64,000 nucleotides of DNA, from positions 1 through 64,000 of the forward strand of contig CAJWVZ010000011.1 in NCBI GenBank assembly GCA_913048385.1, in the 5' to 3' direction. Source of the stretch: an uncultured Gammaproteobacteria bacterium. GTDB taxonomy: Bacteria > Pseudomonadota > Gammaproteobacteria > Pseudomonadales > Pseudohongiellaceae. Position numbers and translations under genes: made by a program. The notes below the pieces were generated by a model. That model did no database searches. It worked only from the letters and a program-made list of their open reading frames with translations, and was not told where the DNA came from. Positions 18,315 to 28,129 of this stretch are shown here, piece after piece; position 1 is the stretch's first letter; the number at the start of each line of letters is the position of its first letter.

Positions 18315-19382
18315 ATGACTGAACCGGTGACACGATTAGAAATATTGCGACCTGATGATTGGCATATCCACCTAAGAGATAACGAGGCGCTATTAACAAC
18401 CGTGCCAGATCTAGCACGCACATTTGGCAGAGCTATTGTCATGCCAAACTTAAAGCCCCCGATAACATCACCATCTGACGCAAGGGAATACAAAAAGCGA
18501 ATACTCGCGGCGCGACCCAATCAAAGTGACTTCGAACCACTCATGACCCTATATCTAAACAATGCAATGACGCCTGATGATATAGACTTAGCTCTGAAAG
18601 AGGGACATGTGCAAGCCGTTAAATATTATCCAGCAGGTGCTACCACAAATTCGGAGGCTGGCATTACCGCACTAGAACCGGTCATGCCAGTGTTGGAACG
18701 TATGAGCGAAACCGGTATGCCTCTCCTCGTGCATGGTGAGGTAACAGACCACGAAATCGATATTTTTGATCGCGAAAAAAAATTCATCGAAAGCGTATTA
18801 ATCCCACTTACAAAAACCTTACCAAATCTCAAAGTAGTTCTTGAACATATTAGCTCCAAAGATGCAGTCGACTATGTCTCGGGGGCTAGCAATAATATCG
18901 CGGCAACTATTACGGTTCATCACCTGCTCTTCAACCGAAATGATATCTTTGTTGGCGGCATTAAACCTCATTTCTTTTGTTTGCCAATTTTAAAGAGGTC
19001 AACACACCAAGAGGCGCTAGTTGCTGCCGCCACCAGTGGTAATAAGAAATTCTTCCTTGGCACTGACTCGGCCCCGCATGGTATCCAGGACAAGGAAACT
19101 GCTTGCGGCTGCGCCGGCATCTACACCGCGCCGGCTGCTATTGAGCTATACGCTGAAGTTTTTGAAGCTGCCAATGCGCTCGATAACTTAGAAGATTTTG
19201 CAAGTAAAAATGGTCCAGACTTTTATGGCTTGCCGAGGCCAATTGAAAAAATCGTTTTAGAAAAGTCGGAATGGAGGATGCCAAAAACTATTTCATTCGG
19301 CAAAGAGAAAGTTATGCCGATCCGTGCAGGAGAAATTATCAATTGGCAATTAGTCGAGAAAAAACTTGAAAAAATCAAATGA
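18315..19382 (+). CDS. pyrC: Dihydroorotase (PyrC class)
   Basis: Zinc amidohydrolase closing carbamoyl aspartate to dihydroorotate in pyrimidine synthesis. The metal-binding DDWHIHLRD is at about residues 14–22 and VMPNLKPP follows. The carboxylated Lys lies in AVKYYPAG (about 100–107), His ligands in LLVHGEVTD and VLEHISS, and the final Asp in LGTDSAPHG. Its 355 residues match the E. coli-type single-domain enzyme. The last 17 bases overlap the longest reading of rnt. Confidence 0.96.
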   Translation: MTEPVTRLEILRPDDWHIHLRDNEALLTTVPDLARTFGRAIVMPNLKPPITSPSDAREYKKRILAARPNQSDFEPLMTLYLNNAMTPDDIDLALKEGHVQAVKYYPAGATTNSEAGITALEPVMPVLERMSETGMPLLVHGEVTDHEIDIFDREKKFIESVLIPLTKTLPNLKVVLEHISSKDAVDYVSGASNNIAATITVHHLLFNRNDIFVGGIKPHFFCLPILKRSTHQEALVAAATSGNKKFFLGTDSAPHGIQDKETACGCAGIYTAPAAIELYAEVFEAANALDNLEDFASKNGPDFYGLPRPIEKIVLEKSEWRMPKTISFGKEKVMPIRAGEIINWQLVEKKLEKIK

Positions 19383-20049
19383 ATTCACAGAGCAAAACGG
19401 GGCAGATTTTCTCAGGAAGGAAACACCAAATAACCCAATGGCAACTAGGTTTAGGGGTTACCTACCCGTTATAGTCGACATAGAAACAGGCGGTTTTAAC
19501 AGTGCCACTGACGCAATTCTTGAGCTGGGTGCGGTGATCCCAGGTATGACTGAGACTGGCGAGCTAATCGTGGACCAAACGTTTTTTCAACGAATTGTTC
19601 CCTTCGAGGGCTCTAACCTAGAAGACTCGGCCCTAAAATTTACGGGCATTGATCCCCATCATCCTCTTCGCATTGCGCAACCTGAACGAGACGTCTTTAA
19701 CAATTTTTTTGACATTGTGCGTGGGGCATTAAAAGTAAACAATTGTAATAGAGCGATTTTAACTGGACACAACGCCCACTTCGACCAAAGCTTTGTCAAT
19801 GCAGCAGCTGAACGTCACAAATTTAAGCGGAGCCCTTTCCATCCATTCTCAAATTTCGATACTGCCACATTGAGCGGTTTGGCATTTGGACAAACGGTCT
19901 TAGCGCGAGCATGTGAGGCGGCTGGAATAGACTTTTCCAGTGAAGAAGCACACTCCGCCCGTTACGACGCAAACAAAACTGCAGAACTCTTTTTTTGTAT
20001 TGTTAATCGCTGGAAGAATCTTGGTGGCTGGCCCCTACGTGGCGATTAA
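19366..20049 (+). CDS. rnt: Ribonuclease T
   Basis: DEDD-family 3'-5' exoribonuclease that trims tRNA and other stable RNA ends. Exo motifs are VDIETGGFN (I), [11 protein letters not shown] (II) and [14 protein letters not shown] (III, with the catalytic His and Asp). The [17 protein letters not shown] segment matches Pseudomonas RNase T closely. The start is uncertain: TTG 19366 overlaps pyrC and gives 227 residues, while ATG 19438 ([10 protein letters not shown]) gives 203. The Pseudomonas protein has an extended N terminus, so the long form is kept. Confidence 0.93.
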   Translation: MKKSNEFTEQNGADFLRKETPNNPMATRFRGYLPVIVDIETGGFNSATDAILELGAVIPGMTETGELIVDQTFFQRIVPFEGSNLEDSALKFTGIDPHHPLRIAQPERDVFNNFFDIVRGALKVNNCNRAILTGHNAHFDQSFVNAAAERHKFKRSPFHPFSNFDTATLSGLAFGQTVLARACEAAGIDFSSEEAHSARYDANKTAELFFCIVNRWKNLGGWPLRGD

Positions 20050-20065
20050 AGAATTCATCCATAAT

Positions 20066-20092
20066 TTAAAATAAAACGGGCATTACTCCCGT
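20066..20092 (-). terminator. Rho-independent terminator of grxD
   Basis: On the minus strand ACGGG–AGTAATG–CCCGT forms a five-base-pair hairpin followed by TTTATTTTAAAT. The stem begins inside the last codons of grxD, so the stop codon lies in the hairpin. There is no T-run on the plus strand, so it should not act on rnt. Confidence 0.65.
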
Positions 20093-20418
20093 GAACCATC
20101 GCCTTGATCGCCGACTTTCGATATTAGGTCTTGTAACTCTCCCGACTCGTGCATTTCTACGACAATATCACAGCCACCTATTAACTCTCCTTCAACGAAA
20201 AGTTGCGGAAATGTTGGCCAATTGGATACTGTTGGAAGATTAGCCCTTATGTCAGGATTACTTAAGATGTCCACATAGGCAAACTTCTTTCCACACGACA
20301 TCAAAAGCTGAGTCGTCTGAGCAGAAAAACCACATTGGGGAGCCTCGGGGCTCCCCTTCATATAAAGTAATATGGAATTTGAGTTAATTTGGTCTTTTAT
20401 CGTCTCTTCTATCGTCAC
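20083..20418 (-). CDS. grxD: Monothiol glutaredoxin (CGFS type)
   Basis: Grx4-type protein that carries or delivers 2Fe–2S clusters. It has the CGFS active site (PQCGFSAQ, C29), the GSH-binding TVSNWPTFPQLFVEGE (about residues 65–80) and the GGCDIVVEM tail. Length (111) is typical. The start is GTG 20418 with a GAGGG ribosome site. Its place next to rnt mirrors the Pseudomonas order as I remember it. Confidence 0.96.
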   Translation of the reverse strand: MTIEETIKDQINSNSILLYMKGSPEAPQCGFSAQTTQLLMSCGKKFAYVDILSNPDIRANLPTVSNWPTFPQLFVEGELIGGCDIVVEMHESGELQDLISKVGDQGDGSRE

Positions 20419-20495
20419 CGATTTACCCTCACCTTGAATCAGCCTCTAAGTTCTTCATTGTACCCTGACTTTATGCTTGGTGTTAACAAAAGCAT

Positions 20496-22061
20496 CTAGC
20501 CACGGCTCCCCCATCCTCCACCGCCCGGCGTTTCGACAAGCAGAGAATCTCCGCTGCCTACCGAAACTGAAACTTTTGCGGCAATCTGCTTATTGTTTAG
20601 ACTGTTTACTCCCCTTGCACCAGGCATACCTCCCTTTACGCCCCAAGGACTAGTCAGCCTTCGGTCAGAGAGAATCGTCAAGTGCGCAGGTTCAAGAAAC
20701 TCATACTCTCGCCTTACCCCATGCCCTCCCGTTAGTAGCCCACTACCGCCACTACCCATCCTGATTTCGTAACGTTTTAATCTTAACGGGAAATGTGTCT
20801 CAAGGGTTTCGATAGGAGTATTTAGCGTATTAGTCATGTGACTATGAACTGCATTCAAACCAGAACGTTTTGAACTTGCTCCGGTACCGCCTGCAACGGT
20901 TTCGTAATAATCCCACTGCTTACCCTCAGCAAAAGACCCGACAGAAATATTATTCATAGTACCCTGGCTAGCTGCAGGAGTTCTCTCGGGTAGGATCTTT
21001 GCAAACGCCCCGAATATAGTGTCCACAAGCCTTTGAGATGTCTCAACGTTACCGGCTGCTACGGCAGCATTAGGCGGCGGATTAAAAATTGACCCTGGGC
21101 GAACATTAATGCTTATTCTACGAAATAATCCCTCGCAAGCCGGGGCGATTTCAGGCATGTAACAGCGCAAACAATAGTAAGAAGCAGCCGCAACCACCGC
21201 CTCAGGACAGTTGAGGTTACCTTTAACCGCATTAGCACTCTCGGAAAAATCTAATAAGATCATTTTATTCGTAGAATCGCCTTTGATTTCTAATTTTACG
21301 TTTATCGGAACCTTGGACTCATTTAACCCGTCATTGTCCAACCAGTCAGAAAACTCAACTAAACAGTTCGGAAAGCTACTAAAAGTTGAAGATGCAACCC
21401 TATCTGCATAGTCATTCAAAGCCTCTACAGCAAGCTTAAAACTTGTTTCACCTTTTTCCGTAATTAACTGAGAAAGCCGCTGAACACCAAGTTGGTTAGC
21501 TCCTATTTGAGCAGAAAAATCACCACAAAGCGCTTCAAAAGAATTTTCTTTATCGAATACTAACGATCGCAGTGGCTCTTTCAAGTCTCGTTGAAGCTGA
21601 CCGTTCCGATAAAGCAATGTTGGAGAGATTAATACTCCTTCTTCATCAATTCCTTGAGATAGAGGCATCGATCCCGGCGAAATAGATCCAATGTTGGCGT
21701 GATGCGCCCTGTTAGCAACAAAACCGACAAGAATCATATCGGGCACAAATACAGGACAAACGACAGTTACGTCTGGTAAGTGCGTCCCTCCCTTCGCTGG
21801 ATCATTTAAGGCGAGAACGTCTCCTGGTTGCCAAGCCCTGAACGAAACAAGATCACGCATTGTGTAAGCCATACTCCCCAGATGCACAGGAATGTGCGCC
21901 GCCTGTGCACAAAGCGACCCTTTTGCATCAAAGAGGGCACAAGAAAAATCCAATCGATCTTTAATGTTGGGCGAAAAAGACGTGCGTCGCAAAACTAATC
22001 CCATCTCATCGCAAATAGAAGTGATTCGACCAGAAAACAACCTAAGATCAACGGGGTTCAT
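20496..22061 (-). CDS. Hydantoinase B/oxoprolinase family protein
   Basis: Homologue of HyuB, the subunit that with HyuA hydrolyses N-methylhydantoin, 5-oxoproline or acetophenone-type substrates using ATP. The family signatures are visible: RRTSFSPNIKDRLDFSCALF near the N terminus, HIPVHLGSM, GDVLALNDPAKGGTHLPDVT, and a Gly-rich end with GSGGSGLLTGGHGVRREYEF and ETPGGGGWG. Its 521 residues match HyuB length. No hyuA homologue adjoins it, so either the partner is elsewhere or it works alone. The substrate is unknown. Confidence 0.88.
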   Translation of the reverse strand: MNPVDLRLFSGRITSICDEMGLVLRRTSFSPNIKDRLDFSCALFDAKGSLCAQAAHIPVHLGSMAYTMRDLVSFRAWQPGDVLALNDPAKGGTHLPDVTVVCPVFVPDMILVGFVANRAHHANIGSISPGSMPLSQGIDEEGVLISPTLLYRNGQLQRDLKEPLRSLVFDKENSFEALCGDFSAQIGANQLGVQRLSQLITEKGETSFKLAVEALNDYADRVASSTFSSFPNCLVEFSDWLDNDGLNESKVPINVKLEIKGDSTNKMILLDFSESANAVKGNLNCPEAVVAAASYYCLRCYMPEIAPACEGLFRRISINVRPGSIFNPPPNAAVAAGNVETSQRLVDTIFGAFAKILPERTPAASQGTMNNISVGSFAEGKQWDYYETVAGGTGASSKRSGLNAVHSHMTNTLNTPIETLETHFPLRLKRYEIRMGSGGSGLLTGGHGVRREYEFLEPAHLTILSDRRLTSPWGVKGGMPGARGVNSLNNKQIAAKVSVSVGSGDSLLVETPGGGGWGSRG

Positions 22062-22227
22062 ATTCTTATTTTAAAATTCTCGGTAAAGTAGATTGTTGTG
22101 AGAAAGACAACTTAATACCATGTGGTTTTCGTTTCAAAATCAGAATAACATAAGATTTGCTGAGGCGAACATAAATACACACCATCTTTATACGATAAAA
22201 TTCAACCACACAGACGAGAGAAGTCCA

Positions 22228-23127
22228 TTGAATGTAAAACATTTTTTATCGCTGCAAGATCTTACGGCTGATCAGCTACTAAAAATAGTTAATAGAGCTA
22301 TTCTGTTAAAGAAAGAGCCAGATAAGGCTGAACAATTTAAAAATAAAACCCTCGCTCTCATTTTTGAAAAGTCATCAACCAGAACCAGGGTTGCCTTTGA
22401 GGTTGCCATGCGTCAGCTAGATGGAGGCGCAATGTTTCTCTCAAACGCAGATTCTCAGTTTGGTCGCGGTGAACCTTTAGAGGACACCGCAAGAGTTCTG
22501 TCTAGAATGGTCGATTGCATTGCAATAAGAACCTTTTCACACGAGAAGTTAAAAACTTTTGCTGAACATTCCAAGGTACCCGTTATAAATGCGTTAACCG
22601 ATCGCTTCCATCCCTGCCAACTGTTAGCTGATATTCAGACATACAAAGAGCTTAGAGGAGATATCACCGGTAAAGTGGTGGCGTGGATAGGTGACGGCAA
22701 TAACATGTGTAACTCGTACATCAACGCAGCCAAATTACTCGATTTTGAGTTACGAATAGCATGCCCAAATGGATTCGAACCCGCACCGGATGTAGTCGCG
22801 AGGTCAAAAAGAAACTTAGTCCTAATTCAGGACCCACGCGAAGCAGCGACAAACTCTGACTTAATCGTAACAGATGTTTGGGCGTCGATGGGACAAGAGC
22901 ATGAACAAGAAAGGCGTAAAGCAGCTTTTGAAAATTATAAAGTAACGTCCGAAATAATGAGTCTCGCCAATTCCTCCGCTCTGTTCATGCATTGTTTGCC
23001 TGCTCATCGCGGTGAAGAGGTCAGTGGAGAGTTACTAGACCATCCTGACAGCGTTGTTTGGGATGAAGCCGAAAATAGAATGCACTCTCAAAAAGCTCTG
23101 ATAGAGTACCTGCTCCGAGGTGGCTAG
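22228..23127 (+). CDS. argF: Ornithine carbamoyltransferase
   Basis: Transfers the carbamoyl group to ornithine to form citrulline. The carbamoyl-phosphate loop is KSSTRTRVAFE (about residues 48–58); HPCQLLAD and the ornithine/catalytic loop MHCLPAHRGEEV follow. The start is placed at TTG 22228 (MNVKHFLSLQDLT), which aligns with the family N terminus and gives 300 residues. The reading frame is open 36 codons upstream to an ATG at 22120, but that extension is unlike the family. A strong terminator follows 32 bases after the stop. Confidence 0.95.
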   Translation: MNVKHFLSLQDLTADQLLKIVNRAILLKKEPDKAEQFKNKTLALIFEKSSTRTRVAFEVAMRQLDGGAMFLSNADSQFGRGEPLEDTARVLSRMVDCIAIRTFSHEKLKTFAEHSKVPVINALTDRFHPCQLLADIQTYKELRGDITGKVVAWIGDGNNMCNSYINAAKLLDFELRIACPNGFEPAPDVVARSKRNLVLIQDPREAATNSDLIVTDVWASMGQEHEQERRKAAFENYKVTSEIMSLANSSALFMHCLPAHRGEEVSGELLDHPDSVVWDEAENRMHSQKALIEYLLRGG

Positions 23128-23158
23128 TGGGCGAAGAGAATTTGGGCAAAAAATCAAC

Positions 23159-23194
23159 AAGTCTAACCACTATATGTAGTGTTTAGACTTTTTA
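23159..23194 (+). terminator. Rho-independent terminator of argF
   Basis: AAGTCTAA (23159–23166) pairs with TTAGACTT (23183–23190), and the inner CACTA/TAGTG pairs around a TATG loop, with one C–T mismatch between the stems. A T-run spans the end. Total stem is about 13 base pairs. Confidence 0.85.
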
Positions 23195-23465
23195 GGCTCC
23201 AATACTTCAAAATCGCATGCTATTAAACGAATACACAGATTGTGAACAATATAAGCAGCTATGCTAATAGGTGAGGTGTTCACTCGTAAGTCCCTTTATT
23301 TTGATTCAAGTTACTTAACAAAACCATCTCAGGTATGAGAAAAGCCACAAGCAACGCCGTCCCGGTGTGAGTGCTAATGATACACATCATATCCACAAGG
23401 ATGCCACAGAAAATCCACTTGCATTTCTTCAGCAATATCACTATCTTGTAAGTATCATAAGCGAA

Positions 23466-23483
23466 ACACCTAGATGTAGTGGT
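23466..23483 (+). promoter_or_regulatory. Possible NrdR box (distal)
   Basis: ACACCTAGATGTAGTGGT keeps the CTA–GAT–GTAG core of the NrdR consensus (acaCwAtATaTwGtgt) with several mismatches. It lies 291 bases upstream of the better box, further than the usual spacing of paired boxes, so it is only a candidate. Confidence 0.35.
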
Positions 23484-23754
23484 TAAGTAGCAATTTGAGG
23501 CACATAACGGCATCAAAAATAACTTTTAAAAAAAGGGAACAACAGAGCAATCCGATGCCTCCAGCCAATGCGTATCAACAATCGCGCAATATGGTAAGGG
23601 CAAAAACTTTAGCATTAAGCGATAGGCCTTGCTGGAAGAGACAAGAATAGGCTTTCCCTAATTTCGAGGGAACGCCAAAACCGAAAATTTAACAAGCTTA
23701 CGAAAAAAAATAAGCGCAAAAAAATTATGGAAAAAACTAAAGGTTAGAAGCATT

Positions 23755-23772
23755 CATACTATATATAGTATG
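23755..23772 (+). promoter_or_regulatory. NrdR box (proximal), perfect 18-base palindrome
   Basis: CATACTATATATAGTATG is a perfect dyad containing the ACTATATATAGT core of the NrdR consensus. It sits 93 bases before nrdA. NrdR is the zinc-finger/ATP-cone repressor of ribonucleotide reductase genes. A TATA-rich -10 probably overlaps it. Confidence 0.65.
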
Positions 23773-23865
23773 TAACAAGAAAACATGGAAAGAAAAGACT
23801 GCCCGAAGATGAAACACATGAATTAGAGACGGCGAAGAAAAACAAGGATAAAAGCGGAGTAAAGA

Positions 23866-26724
23866 ATGCAAATAGAGGCCAGCCCCACCAATCGAGGAAA
23901 AAACACCCAAGTATCATCACCCAGTAACCCTCCGAGTATACAAGCCACAGCACCGGGACAAATAAGAGTTATCAAGAGAAATGGGACCGTCGTAAGCTAT
24001 GACCAGTCCAAGATAAATGTTGCTATAACAAAAGCGTTCCTAGCCGTAGAGGGAGGGAATGCAGCGGATTCGACCAGAATACACGAGTCAGTTTCAGAAC
24101 TTTCAGCCCAAATAAGCGAGATTTTCGTTCGAAGAATGCCTTCTGGGGGCACAATTCATATTGAAGACATTCAGGATCAAGTAGAACTCGCTCTTATGAG
24201 GACTGGTGAACACAAGGTAGCAAGAAGCTATGTTATCTACAGGGCCGAGCACGAAAGATTAAGAGGGGAACAAAAAGAAACGACTACGAACGATGAACTT
24301 AAAATAGAAGTAACGTTGGACAACGGCGAAAGAGCAAACCTTGATACAGAAAGGTTAAAAACGGTTATAGAAGAAGCCTGCGCTGGTCTGGAGGGCGTTT
24401 CAGCAGATACCATATTTAACGAGTCGTTTAAAAACCTATATACCGGCGTAAAAATGGCTGACGTTCGAACCTCGCTTGTAATGACAGCTCGCACCATGGT
24501 GGAAAAAGACCCCAATTATTCTTACGTTACCGCTAGGCTGCTTATGGATACAATAAGAGCAGAGGCCCTCACATTTTTGGGAATTGCAGCGGAGGCAACC
24601 CAGTCTGAGATGCACTATCGGTATGGAGCCGCGCTAAAATCGTATATAGAAAAAGGGGTGGAACTAGAGCTCTTGTCACCTCACTTGCTAGAGTTTGATC
24701 TAAATGTTTTAGGAGAAGCACTTCAAGCTGAGAGAGATCAGCAATTCACATACCTCGGTTTGCAGACGCTTTACGACCGATATTTCATACATAGCGATGA
24801 GACGCGCTTTGAACTCCCACAAGTGTTTTTTATGCGTGTAGCCATGGGACTGGCCACTAACGAAGAAAAGAAGGAAGAGCGGGCAATAGAATTCTATAAC
24901 CTGCTTTCAAGTTTTGATTATATGGTGTCCACTCCTCAGCTCTTCAATTCCGGAACACTTCGCCCTCAGCTATCGTCATGTTTCTTAACAACAGTCCCGG
25001 ATGACCTTTTTGGTATTTACTCTGCGATTCGAGACAACGCAATGCTATCGAAATGGGCAGGAGGTCTGGGAAACGACTGGACTCCGGTAAGAGCATTAGG
25101 AGCTCACATCAAGGGCACTAATGGAAAATCTCAGGGAATCGTCCCCTTCCTCAAAGTGGTTAACGATACCGCCGTTGCAGTCAATCAAGGAGGAAAGCGA
25201 AAAGGAGCCGTCTGTTCATATCTCGAAACTTGGCATCTGGACATTGAAGAGTTCTTAGAACTTAGAAAAAACACGGGCGACGAGCGCCGCAGGGCGCACG
25301 ACATGAATACAGCAAACTGGATTCCTGATTTATTCATGAAACGTGTCTTTAACGATCAGGAATGGACTCTCTTTACGCCCGATACGGTTCCAGAATTGCA
25401 TGATCTGCATGGAAGCGCGTTCGAGAGAAAATATGAAGACTATGAGCAAAGAGCGAAAGAGGGCCTGATTACCCCTCATAAGAAAATAAAGGCCAGTGAT
25501 TTGTGGCGCAAGATGATTTCAATGCTATTTGAAACAGGTCACCCGTGGATGACTTTTAAAGATTCTTGCAATGTTAGATCTCCACAACAACATGTAGGTA
25601 GTATTCACTCTTCAAACCTTTGCACGGAAATAACATTAAACACGAATAAAGATGAGGTGGCGGTTTGTAACCTAGGCTCCATCAACTTAATTAATCACGT
25701 CGATACTGACGGGTTGATGAAAGAAAAGGTGGCGAAAACAATAAAGACAGCGATACGAATGCTCGATAATGTGATTGACATTAATTATTATTCGATACCG
25801 CAAGCAAAAAATTCCAATTTAAAGCATCGCCCGATTGGCATGGGAATAATGGGGTTTCAAGACGCCTTGTATTGCCAAAAGATTCCTTATGGCTCTGAGC
25901 AAGCCGTAACGTTTGCTGACACATCAATGGAGATTATTAGCTATCACGCGATAACAGCTTCAAGTGATCTTGCAATAGAGCGCGGGAAATACGAATCCTA
26001 CGAAGGGTCGCTTTGGGATCAAGGTAAGTTTCCTATCGACTCTTTAGAGCTCCTTATAGCTGAAAGAGGTTCTGATTATGTGGACGTTAATCTAGACACG
26101 CGACTCGATTGGAACGCCTTAAGAGAAAAGGTAAAGAGAAGTGGAATGCGCAATTCCAACGTACTAGCAATTGCACCAACCGCCACTATAGCCAATATAA
26201 CAGGGGTCTCACAATCAATAGAGCCCACATACCAAAATCTTTATGTAAAATCTAATTTATCAGGGGAGTTTACGGTCGTTAATCCATTTTTAGTTCGAGA
26301 CCTGAAGGCTCTCGACTTATGGGATAGCGTTATGGTCAATGACCTAAAGTATTATGAAGGAAGCGTCCAAAAAATAGATCGGATCCCAGAAGATATTAAA
26401 GATATTTACTCTACTGCATTCGAAGTGGAGCCAAAGTGGCTTGTAGATGCTGCAAGCCGCCGGCAGAAATGGATTGACCAAGCTCAATCACTTAATTTGT
26501 ACGTAGCAGGCGCGAGTGGGAAAAAGCTCGATATAATGTACCGCATGGCGTGGCTCCGCGGTCTTAAAACGACTTACTATTTGCGAGCACTAGCTGCAAC
26601 AACAACAGAAAAATCCACCGTTGCAGACAACAGTCTTAACAAAGTGTCGTCCGAACCAGTAGGCGCAGCACCCGTACCGCAAGCTTGTTCGTTAGATGAC
26701 CCAGATTGCGAAGCATGTCAGTAA
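23866..26724 (+). CDS. nrdA: Ribonucleoside-diphosphate reductase alpha subunit (class Ia)
   Basis: Catalytic subunit making deoxyribonucleoside diphosphates. At 952 residues it is long, with an N-terminal ATP-cone (about residues 33–120, IRVIKRNGTVVSYDQSKI) and a second cone-like domain (about 145–235), as in Pseudomonas NrdA. Catalytic features are SSCFLTT (first redox Cys), SNLCTEITLNT (thiyl Cys), AVCNLGSINL (second redox Cys), the radical-path pair TTYYLRA, and a C-terminal Cys pair in DPDCEACQ. The ribosome site GGAG lies seven bases before ATG. nrdB follows after 111 bases. Confidence 0.97.
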   Translation: MQIEASPTNRGKNTQVSSPSNPPSIQATAPGQIRVIKRNGTVVSYDQSKINVAITKAFLAVEGGNAADSTRIHESVSELSAQISEIFVRRMPSGGTIHIEDIQDQVELALMRTGEHKVARSYVIYRAEHERLRGEQKETTTNDELKIEVTLDNGERANLDTERLKTVIEEACAGLEGVSADTIFNESFKNLYTGVKMADVRTSLVMTARTMVEKDPNYSYVTARLLMDTIRAEALTFLGIAAEATQSEMHYRYGAALKSYIEKGVELELLSPHLLEFDLNVLGEALQAERDQQFTYLGLQTLYDRYFIHSDETRFELPQVFFMRVAMGLATNEEKKEERAIEFYNLLSSFDYMVSTPQLFNSGTLRPQLSSCFLTTVPDDLFGIYSAIRDNAMLSKWAGGLGNDWTPVRALGAHIKGTNGKSQGIVPFLKVVNDTAVAVNQGGKRKGAVCSYLETWHLDIEEFLELRKNTGDERRRAHDMNTANWIPDLFMKRVFNDQEWTLFTPDTVPELHDLHGSAFERKYEDYEQRAKEGLITPHKKIKASDLWRKMISMLFETGHPWMTFKDSCNVRSPQQHVGSIHSSNLCTEITLNTNKDEVAVCNLGSINLINHVDTDGLMKEKVAKTIKTAIRMLDNVIDINYYSIPQAKNSNLKHRPIGMGIMGFQDALYCQKIPYGSEQAVTFADTSMEIISYHAITASSDLAIERGKYESYEGSLWDQGKFPIDSLELLIAERGSDYVDVNLDTRLDWNALREKVKRSGMRNSNVLAIAPTATIANITGVSQSIEPTYQNLYVKSNLSGEFTVVNPFLVRDLKALDLWDSVMVNDLKYYEGSVQKIDRIPEDIKDIYSTAFEVEPKWLVDAASRRQKWIDQAQSLNLYVAGASGKKLDIMYRMAWLRGLKTTYYLRALAATTTEKSTVADNSLNKVSSEPVGAAPVPQACSLDDPDCEACQ

Positions 26725-26835
26725 ATTAGGGTAAGAGAGCGAACGGGATTCACTGGTAAAACAGACAAACGCTTGGCTTATTAAAGCTTAAGAAAATAAG
26801 AAACCAAACAGATTGAATAGTTAGAGGAAAAAAGA

Positions 26836-28083
26836 ATGTTGACATGGGAAGAGTTTGATAAAGAAAGTACTGGCCATGATTTCACTCCGGCAAAAATATC
26901 GAATCGAGATGAGAAAGTTAAACTTAATCCGGTAGATGGTGCGGAAGAAACCAGAAAGCCAGAAAACCTGAAAGAGAGTAGCGCAGACAACATTTTAAAA
27001 GCAATTGCAGATGACTTAGAAGAACTCGATGTCGCTGCCGGTCTAGCCGAACTAGAGGGAACAGCAACCCGAGTAGCTGTAGACGACAAGGCCATGATCA
27101 ATTGCCGAGCTGATCTTAACCAGCTCGTCCCATTCAAATACGATTGGGCCTGGCAGAAGTACCTAGACGGCAGTGCAAATCATTGGATGCCTCAAGAAGT
27201 CAACATGACTGCAGACATCGCTCTCTGGAAGACCCCTGACGGTTTAACCGATGACGAACGACTAATTGTTAAGAGAAACTTAGGTTTCTTTTCAACGGCC
27301 GACTCATTAGTGGCCAATAACCTAGTACTAGCAATTTATAGACTTATAACCAATCCTGAGTGTAGACAGTACATTCTTCGACAAGCGTTTGAGGAAGCTA
27401 TACACACTCACGCATACCAGTACTGTATAGAGTCCCTTTCAATGGACGAAGGCGAAATCTTTAATATGTATCACGAGGTACCCTCCGTCGCGAAAAAGGC
27501 AGCATGGGGCTTAAAATACACTCAACAACTAAGTGATCCAAAATTTGAGACTGGAACCATAGAGAATGATCAAGCGCTACTTAAAAATCTCATCGCATTT
27601 TATTGCTGTCTGGAAGGTATTTTCTTTTATTGCGGATTTACTCAGATATTATCGATGGGCAGGCGTAATAAAATGACAGGGACTTGCGAACAATTTCAAT
27701 ACATTTTGCGCGACGAGTCCATGCATCTTAATTTTGGCATAGACATGATCAATCAAATAAAATTAGAGAACCCAAATTTATGGACAGAGGAGTTACAGCA
27801 GCAGGCAACTCAAATGATTCTACAAGCAACACAGCTTGAAATTGATTATGCGAGAGACACAATGCCTCGAGGTGTCCTCGGGATGAACGCCGCAATGATG
27901 GAAGAGTATCTTCAGTTTATTGCGAACCGACGTCTCGCCCAAATAGGATTAAAAGAACAATTTAACGCTGCAGAGAACCCCTTTCCGTGGATGTCTGAAA
28001 TTATGGATTTACGCAAAGAAAAGAATTTTTTTGAAACAAGAGTCATCGAGTATCAAACTGGAGGAGCATTGACGTGGGATTAA
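26836..28083 (+). CDS. nrdB: Ribonucleoside-diphosphate reductase beta subunit (class Ia)
   Basis: Diiron/tyrosyl-radical subunit. Iron-ligand motifs include [19 protein letters not shown] (Glu, His and the radical Tyr region, about residues 183–201) and [11 protein letters not shown] (about 294–304). The C-terminal tail TGGALTWD ends in the alpha-binding acidic/aromatic residues. Its 415 residues include an N-terminal extension of about 100 charged residues compared with E. coli NrdB (376), similar to Pseudomonas. The ribosome site is GAGGAAA before ATG 26836. Confidence 0.96.
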   Translation: MLTWEEFDKESTGHDFTPAKISNRDEKVKLNPVDGAEETRKPENLKESSADNILKAIADDLEELDVAAGLAELEGTATRVAVDDKAMINCRADLNQLVPFKYDWAWQKYLDGSANHWMPQEVNMTADIALWKTPDGLTDDERLIVKRNLGFFSTADSLVANNLVLAIYRLITNPECRQYILRQAFEEAIHTHAYQYCIESLSMDEGEIFNMYHEVPSVAKKAAWGLKYTQQLSDPKFETGTIENDQALLKNLIAFYCCLEGIFFYCGFTQILSMGRRNKMTGTCEQFQYILRDESMHLNFGIDMINQIKLENPNLWTEELQQQATQMILQATQLEIDYARDTMPRGVLGMNAAMMEEYLQFIANRRLAQIGLKEQFNAAENPFPWMSEIMDLRKEKNFFETRVIEYQTGGALTWD

Positions 28084-28129
28084 ATGGCGGGAAACTGACC
28101 TCTGCCCAAAACACAAAGAAGGAAATAAC

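Larger units (their letters stand above)
23195..23865 (+). other. Long gene-free leader upstream of nrdA
   Basis: About 670 bases without a convincing gene. It contains two NrdR-box-like palindromes (listed separately), a near-match to a DnaA box (ATATCCACA at 23389–23397) and a small hairpin TTCCCT/AGGGAA near 23655–23675. A 78-codon minus-strand frame at 23280–23516 has no recognisable features and is not called. No riboswitch consensus (such as a B12 box) was seen. The part just before nrdA is strongly A-rich. Confidence 0.6.

Noticed and set aside
23167-23182. CACTATATGTAGTG resembling a third NrdR box
   Set aside because: It is the inner stem of the argF terminator hairpin; likeness to the box is best explained by the palindrome.
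23280-23516. 78-codon minus-strand frame in the nrdA leader
   Set aside because: No clear ribosome site, Cys/Leu/Ile-rich random look, opposite to both neighbours, and it overlaps the candidate NrdR box.
23195-23865. Cobalamin riboswitch upstream of nrdA
   Set aside because: No B12-box consensus could be found and NrdA is the class Ia, B12-independent type.
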